A stretch of DNA of 64,000 nt from Fibrobacter sp. UBA1765 (GTDB taxonomy: Bacteria > Fibrobacterota > Fibrobacteria > Fibrobacterales > Fibrobacteraceae). Below the pieces are notes generated by a model. It had not been told where the DNA came from. It searched no databases and saw nothing but the letters and a program-made list of their open reading frames with translations. A program made the position numbers and the translations under genes. Positions 59,173 through 64,000 of the stretch are shown piece after piece. Location: assembly GCA_002314675.1 (NCBI GenBank), contig DCGZ01000157.1:1-64000 (forward strand). The letters are read 5' to 3'. Each line of letters opens with the position of its first letter. Position 1 is the stretch's first letter.

Positions 59173-59396
59173 GCTTCACTCCTTGTGCAGCAACACATGC
59201 CGCTGCCAAGGAGAATTATGTATGGGAAAAGCGAAAAGGCAAGTGGATTTGAAAAAATTTTGGAAGACGCATGGCCTTGTTAAATTCTAATGTAACACAA
59301 AATTTTAAATGTAACATAATAATGTTATATTACGATGAAATGACGGGCTAAAGCTGCAAAAATTGTCGCTTGTTGTGGAATTTATGCGATATAACA

Positions 59397-59576
59397 ATGA
59401 TTATTGACAATGTAACCAGAACATATTTTGAAAATTTTAAGAACCAATATGTGCTTATTGGCGGTTCTGCATGTTCCATTTGGTTTGATGTAAATGGCGG
59501 CAAGTTTAGATCGACGAAGGATTTGGACATTGTGTTGATCCTTGTGGGTAGTCAACCTTCTTCATTTACGGTGTGA
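59397..59576 (+). pseudogene. Truncated AbiEii/MNT-type nucleotidyltransferase fragment
   Basis: A 59-residue open frame reads 'YVLIGGSACSIWFDVNGGKF' followed by 'RSTKDLDIVLI'. This is the N-terminal GG...S plus DxD block of minimal nucleotidyltransferases of the AbiEii/toxin type. After the DLDIVLI strand the sequence switches to an unrelated short tail and stops, so only the first quarter of a 200-300-residue protein remains. It lies directly beside the end of the FtsK-DUF285 gene, where an insertion or deletion probably removed the rest. Confidence 0.6.
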
Positions 59577-59584
59577 ATGAACAC

Positions 59585-59612
59585 AAAAAACGGACCTTAC
59601 GGTCCGTTTTTT
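59585..59612. terminator. Bidirectional rho-independent terminator
   Basis: AAAAAACGGACC / GGTCCGTTTTTT with loop TTAC. It lies 28 nt past the minus-strand FtsK-DUF285 stop and 9 nt past the nucleotidyltransferase fragment, with A/T runs on both sides. Confidence 0.88.
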
Positions 59613-59639
59613 GATGTGAATTTTTTTAATGATTTGACT

Positions 59640-62600
59640 TTATTTCTCGCCAGGAAATTTTGGTTTGTGGGATTTTTCAATGGGACAGTTGTCAAATGCG
59701 TTTTTATTGTTTGTTACATTGTTAACATTCCATTCAGAGATGTCTCTGTTGAATTTGGAATCACAGAATATCCAATCCATGTCAGCTACATTGCTAACAT
59801 TCCATTTAGAAATGTCTCCATTGAATTTAGAATCACAGAACATCCAACTCATATCTTTTACATTACTTACGTTCCAGTTTGAAATGTCTCCGTTGAATTG
59901 ACAATTTTGGAACATGCCTTTCATGTTTGTGACGTTACCTATGTTCCATTTGGAGATGTCTCCGTCAAATTCAGAACATTCGAACATACCACTCATGTTC
60001 TTTACGTTGCCCGTATTCCATTTGGAAATGTCTCCATTGAATTGAGAGTTGCTGAAAATACAGCTCATGTCAGTGATGTTGCTTGTATCAATAAAATTAA
60101 GGTTGCATTTATGGCCTTTTATTTCGATAGTCTGCTTGATTAAACTTTCCAAATGTTCTTTGTCTCGCACCTTGATGGATATGTTGTTTCGGAATTTTGA
60201 AATAGAAAATAAAGAATGTCCATCTGTGATATTAGATATGTTCCATTTAGAGATGTCTCTATTGAATTGAGAACCTCTGAATATGCTTCTCGTATTTGTC
60301 ACACTGCTTACATTCCATTCGGAGATGTCTCCATTGAATTGAGAACCTCTGAACAAGTCACTCATGTCAGTGACGTTGCTTACATTCCACTCAGAGATGT
60401 CTCCGTTGAATAATGCTTCACAGAACATACTTCTCATGTCAATGACATTGCTTACGTTCCATTCGGAGATGTCTCTGTTGAATTGAGAATTTCTGAACAT
60501 GTAGCTCATGTCAGTGACCTTGCTTACGTTCCATTCAGAGAAATCTCCGTCAAATTGTGAGTTTTCGAACATATGACTCATGTTCGTTACGTTGCTCACA
60601 TTCCATTTAGAGATGTCTCCGTTGAATCTGGAGCCGCTGAACATATAGCTCATGTCAGTGATGTTGCTGACGTCAATAAAGTTTAGATTGCAGTAGCAGC
60701 CGTTTCGTACGATAGTCTGCTTGATTAAACTTTCCAAATGTTCTTTGTCTCGCGCCTTGATGGATATGTTTGGAAAGAATTTGGAAATAGAAATCAAAGA
60801 ATGCTCATCTGTGATTTTAGATATATTCCATTTAGAGATGTCTCCGTTGAATTGGGAATCACTGAATATCCAATCCATGTCAGCTACATTGCTAACATTC
60901 CATTTAGAGATGTCTCTAGTGAATTGAGAATTTCTGAACATGTAGCTCATGTCAGTGACATTGCTTACGTTCCATTTAGAGATATCTCCGTTGAATTTAG
61001 ATCCGCTGAACATACTTCTCATGTCAGTAACGTTGCTAACATTCCATTTAGAGATGTCTCCGTTGAAGCTGGAACCATTGAACATTTCGCTCATGTTCGT
61101 TACGTTGCTCACATTCCATCTAGAAATGTCACCATTGAATTGGGAATTTGAATAGGAATCACCTTCGTCATCAGACCAGGAAGTAAATAAGTTACTCATG
61201 TCAGTGATGTTGCTGACGTCAATAAAGTTTAGATTGCAGTAGCAGCCGTTTCGTACGATAGTCTGATTGATTAAACTTTCCAAATGTTCTTTGTCTCGCG
61301 CCTTGATGGATATGTTTGGAAAGAATTTGGAAAGGGAAATCAAAGAACGCTCATCTGTTTCAGATACATTCCATTTAGAGATGTCGCCGTTGAATTTAGA
61401 CCTGCTGAATATCCAATCCATGTCATCTACATTGCTTACATTCCATTTAGAGATGTCTCTATTGAATTCAGACCCGCTGAACATGTGGCTCATGTCAGTG
61501 ACATTGCTTACATTCCATTCGGAGATGTCTCCGTTGAATTGAGAATTTCTGAACATGTAGCTCATGTTCGTTACGTTGCTCACATCCCACTTGGAAATGT
61601 CTCCGTTGAATTTAGAATCCAGAAACATGACGCTCATGTCGGTCACATTGCTCATGTTCCATTTTGAGATGTTGCCATTGAATTTAGACCCACTGAACAT
61701 GTGGCTCATGTCAGTGACATTGCTTACATCCCATTTGCAAATGTCTCCGTTGAATTGAGAATATTCGAACATTCCGCTCATATTTGTGACGTTGCTTACG
61801 TCCCATTTAGAGATGTCTCCGTTGAAGCTGGAACCATTGAACATATGGCTCATGTCCGTTACGTTGCTCACATTCCATCTAGAAATGTCTCCGTTGAATC
61901 GGGAATTGGAATAGGAATTGCCTTCGTCGTCGGACCAAGAATCATCTTCATCATCAGGCCAGGAAGCAAATAAATAACTCATGTCGGTAACATTACTGAC
62001 ATCAATGAAATTCAAGTCGCAATTGTAGCCGTTTAGTTCAATAGTTTGCTTAATCAAATTTTCCAAATGGCTTTTGTCTCGAGCCTTGATAGATATGTTG
62101 GTGTGAAATTTAGATAGAAAAATCAAAGAATGTTCATCAGTTTCATTGGTGATTTTGGATACATTCCATCTAGAAATGTCTCCGTTGAATCGTGAGCTGG
62201 AATAGGAATCGCCTTCGTCGTCGGACCAGGAATCATCTTCATCATCCGACCAGGAACCAAATAAATCGCTCATGTTTGTCACGTTGCTCACGTCCCATTC
62301 AGAGATGTCTCCGTTGAATTGAGACTCGTTGAACATGCCCTCCATGTTTGTTACATTGCTCACATCCCACTTGGAGATGTCCCCATTGAATTGTGAATTG
62401 CAGAACATTTCGCTCATGTTTGTCACATTGCTCACATCCCATTTGGAAATGTCTCCGTTGAATTCAGAATCCTTGAACATTTCACTCATGTCCGTCACAT
62501 TACTTACATTAATGAAATTTAGATCGCATTCGTTTCCTAATTTTTGAATCGCCTCACGAATAAGTTCGGATAAGTGTTCTTTATTTTGTGCCACGATTCT

Positions 62601-63758
62601 TTTTCTTGCTTTCTGAGCAATAAAATTAACCATGCCTTCAAGGACTTCATCGCTGTAATAAACACCGTGAACTCGTCTGGTGTCACTGCCGTTGGCCGTT
62701 TCAACCAGCATGTCGCCTTTACCAAGTAAATCTTCTGCTCCGCCTTCTCCAAGGATTGTTCTGCTGTCGATGTCTGTTCGAACTTTAAATGCAAATGTTG
62801 CGGCAAGGTTTGCCTTGAGATCCCCAGTCACGACTTTTGTACTTGGTCTTTGCGTTGCAAGTATTATATGGATTCCTGCTGCTCGACTTTTTTGGGAAAG
62901 TCTTTGAACGCAGTTCGTAAGTTCCTTGCCGTTGCTTAACATTAAATCTGCAAATTCATCTACAATGCAGACTATGTATTTCATTTGCTTTTGGATAGGT
63001 TGTTTTTGGTTGAATGCCTTGATGTTTTTTGTCTTGGTTTTTGCTAAAAGGTCATATCGGCGTTCCATTTCGTCGATAAGCCAATTTAGCTTGTCTATGC
63101 ATTCTTCTGCATTGACGAGTACAGTGTTGTCTATGACATTTGGCAGTTTTTCAAACGTTCCAAGTTCAACGCCCTGTTTTGGGTCAATGAGCATCAACTG
63201 ATATTCATGCTCGCTTTTGTGCTTTAGCAGGCTGGCTATGATGCTGTTTATGCATACACTTTTCCCGGAACCGGTTTGGCCAGCAATGAGCAAGTGAGGA
63301 GCTTCGGCCAAGTCTATGGCTACGCTTTCTCCAGTAATGCCTACACCTATTTCTAATGGCAGCTCCATTTGGCTGCAATCGGCGTTTACATTGCCCGGTA
63401 AAACATTCTTGCGATTTTTTACAGGAATGTCTATAGCGACGCAGCCTAAATCGCTATTGATGGAACAGCTTAGCTGCTTTGTCATTAAGGCTATGGCTAG
63501 GTCATCTTTTAAGCTTATTATGGAACTGGCTTTTGTTCCTATTGCTGGTCGAACGTTTATTCTTGTAATGACCGGGCCGCATTCAATGCTGTGGAATGTG
63601 GCCTTTACCCCAAAGCTTTCCAGGTTTTGTACAATTTGTTCACCAAGGGATTCATCTGCAGGATTGGTTAAATCTTCTTTTTCGCTGCAAAAGCGCTTTA
63701 TCATTTCATTGCGTTCAGATTTTGTGATGCTAGGACTGACGAATTCAAATTCCATCAT
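59640..63758 (-). CDS. FtsK/SpoIIIE-type DNA translocase motor fused to about 28 BspA/DUF285 repeats
   Basis: Residues 1-390 form the alpha and beta motor domains of FtsK/SpoIIIE: Walker A 'AGQTGSGKSVCINS' (Gly160-Ser167), 'LIDPKQGVELGTF', Walker B 'VDEFADLM' (Asp267, Glu268), 'ATQRPSTKVVTG' and 'IDSRTILGEGGAEDLLGKGD'. There are no N-terminal membrane helices and no gamma winged-helix domain. Residues 390-1360 are about 28 copies of the BspA/DUF285 unit ('FNGDISKWNVSNVTDMS' plus 'MF'). They fall in five blocks, each opened by a header such as 'ARDKEHLESLIKQTI' and 'GxxCNLNFIDVSN' (residues about 390, 559, 820, 1002, 1197). Acidic inserts (DDEDDSWSDDEG) occur at about 503, 600 and 862. GAGG lies 8 nt before the ATG. 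No signal peptide is present, although DUF285 proteins are normally exported. Confidence 0.9.
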   Translation of the reverse strand: MMEFEFVSPSITKSERNEMIKRFCSEKEDLTNPADESLGEQIVQNLESFGVKATFHSIECGPVITRINVRPAIGTKASSIISLKDDLAIALMTKQLSCSINSDLGCVAIDIPVKNRKNVLPGNVNADCSQMELPLEIGVGITGESVAIDLAEAPHLLIAGQTGSGKSVCINSIIASLLKHKSEHEYQLMLIDPKQGVELGTFEKLPNVIDNTVLVNAEECIDKLNWLIDEMERRYDLLAKTKTKNIKAFNQKQPIQKQMKYIVCIVDEFADLMLSNGKELTNCVQRLSQKSRAAGIHIILATQRPSTKVVTGDLKANLAATFAFKVRTDIDSRTILGEGGAEDLLGKGDMLVETANGSDTRRVHGVYYSDEVLEGMVNFIAQKARKRIVAQNKEHLSELIREAIQKLGNECDLNFINVSNVTDMSEMFKDSEFNGDISKWDVSNVTNMSEMFCNSQFNGDISKWDVSNVTNMEGMFNESQFNGDISEWDVSNVTNMSDLFGSWSDDEDDSWSDDEGDSYSSSRFNGDISRWNVSKITNETDEHSLIFLSKFHTNISIKARDKSHLENLIKQTIELNGYNCDLNFIDVSNVTDMSYLFASWPDDEDDSWSDDEGNSYSNSRFNGDISRWNVSNVTDMSHMFNGSSFNGDISKWDVSNVTNMSGMFEYSQFNGDICKWDVSNVTDMSHMFSGSKFNGNISKWNMSNVTDMSVMFLDSKFNGDISKWDVSNVTNMSYMFRNSQFNGDISEWNVSNVTDMSHMFSGSEFNRDISKWNVSNVDDMDWIFSRSKFNGDISKWNVSETDERSLISLSKFFPNISIKARDKEHLESLINQTIVRNGCYCNLNFIDVSNITDMSNLFTSWSDDEGDSYSNSQFNGDISRWNVSNVTNMSEMFNGSSFNGDISKWNVSNVTDMRSMFSGSKFNGDISKWNVSNVTDMSYMFRNSQFTRDISKWNVSNVADMDWIFSDSQFNGDISKWNISKITDEHSLISISKFFPNISIKARDKEHLESLIKQTIVRNGCYCNLNFIDVSNITDMSYMFSGSRFNGDISKWNVSNVTNMSHMFENSQFDGDFSEWNVSKVTDMSYMFRNSQFNRDISEWNVSNVIDMRSMFCEALFNGDISEWNVSNVTDMSDLFRGSQFNGDISEWNVSSVTNTRSIFRGSQFNRDISKWNISNITDGHSLFSISKFRNNISIKVRDKEHLESLIKQTIEIKGHKCNLNFIDTSNITDMSCIFSNSQFNGDISKWNTGNVKNMSGMFECSEFDGDISKWNIGNVTNMKGMFQNCQFNGDISNWNVSNVKDMSWMFCDSKFNGDISKWNVSNVADMDWIFCDSKFNRDISEWNVNNVTNNKNAFDNCPIEKSHKPKFPGEK
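59690..62591 (-). repeat. Internal 72-75-bp coding repeats in five superblocks
   Basis: The DUF285-coding part is built of near-identical units of about 24-25 codons. The header-carrying blocks at about 60,660-60,780 and 61,200-61,320 are almost identical over about 120 bp, including silent positions, which points to recent block duplication or gene conversion. Such DNA is prone to length change by recombination. Confidence 0.85.
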
Positions 63759-63910
63759 GATGAAACCTCGTAAGGCTTGGGTATGTTGTTTACATTCGCT
63801 AATATATATTCTTTATCGGAAAAGAAAATTGCAAATGAATCAAAACCGGACCGTAAAGACTGAATCTCCCCAAAATTTACGCTCGCTTTCATAAACTTTC
63901 AATTCCCCGC

Positions 63911-63938
63911 TTGCCTTTTTCAAGAAAAATTTCATAAT
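63911..63938 (+). promoter_or_regulatory. Candidate sigma-70 promoter of the right-edge gene
   Basis: TTGCCT (63911-63916) and CATAAT (63933-63938) are spaced by 16 nt, about 32 nt upstream of the ATG at 63971. Confidence 0.5.
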
Positions 63939-63970
63939 GCCTTTTGTACCTCAACCAAGGAACGGTCGTT

Positions 63971-64000
63971 ATGGAACAGTCTTTAATCACTATCCCGACA
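63971..64000 (+). CDS. Start of a gene cut by the window edge
   Basis: ATG 63971 opens a frame reading MEQSLITIPT to the end of the window. AAGGAAC lies about 8 nt upstream of it and a promoter-like pair about 32 nt upstream. Too little is present to identify the product. Confidence 0.5.
   Translation, partial: MEQSLITIPT

Noticed and set aside
59665..61973. Many short plus-strand frames opposite the DUF285 array
   Set aside because: They repeat with the array period and are translations of its complementary strand, not genes.
59690..62591. Repeat array considered as a CRISPR array
   Set aside because: The units are in a continuous reading frame, about 72-75 bp, degenerate at third positions and without unique spacers.

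Overview
The window reads as chromosomal DNA of a Fibrobacter-type cellulolytic gut bacterium (phylum Fibrobacterota). The pointers are several secreted glycoside hydrolases of families 5 and 8, a poly-serine linker in one cellulase, phenylalanine-ended outer-membrane barrels, C-terminal sorting-type domains on secreted proteins, a complete Bat (aerotolerance-type) operon, an LpxA gene (Gram-negative envelope) and an actinobacterial-type glycogen synthase. The organism is inferred from gene content and was not checked by any search.

Layout. 0-12 kb: a membrane-protein operon (two paralogous jelly-roll-like proteins, one with half an AraC-type HTH, then an AI-2E-type permease), a histone-like HU gene, glgA and dsbD on the minus strand, an ECF sigma factor, a surface beta-propeller protein, a lipoprotein and a tRNA nucleotidyltransferase. 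12-15 kb: a polytopic membrane protein, a family-2 glycosyltransferase and lpxA. 15-32 kb: a polysaccharide and surface region with a GH5 lipoprotein, an operon of a carbohydrate-binding-like protein, three outer-membrane barrels, a lipoprotein and a GH18-fold protein that lacks the catalytic acid, then a GH5 cellulase, a small secreted protein and a GH8 lipoprotein. 32-41 kb: the Bat operon (BatD-like, MoxR, DUF58, second BatD-like, two VWA proteins, two TPR-type proteins). It is interrupted twice by four-helix-bundle (23S-IVP/S23 family) genes, each flanked by complementary arms, and it is sprinkled with degenerate purine/pyrimidine tracts. 41-47 kb: a hybrid histidine kinase and a three-gene glycan operon. 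47-52 kb: a GH5 cellulase with a Ser-rich linker, then rpmH-rnpA-yidD-yidC. 52-57 kb: rhlE, two unknown small genes and three tandem paralogous sigma-70 factors. 57-64 kb: an accessory-looking region with an unknown gene, a phage-type SLOG-like gene, a truncated nucleotidyltransferase and a 1372-residue protein joining an FtsK/SpoIIIE motor to about 28 BspA/DUF285 repeats.

The strongest unusual signals are: (1) the FtsK-DUF285 fusion; (2) the two IVP genes boxed by inverted arms inside one operon, with related solo arms elsewhere, one of which encodes a signal peptide; (3) rnpA, whose conserved N-terminus extends upstream of any ATG/GTG/TTG; (4) a GH18-fold protein with Glu to Gln at the catalytic position in an outer-membrane cluster; (5) the tandem sigma-factor trio. 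No tRNA, rRNA, CRISPR array or intact insertion sequence was recognised.
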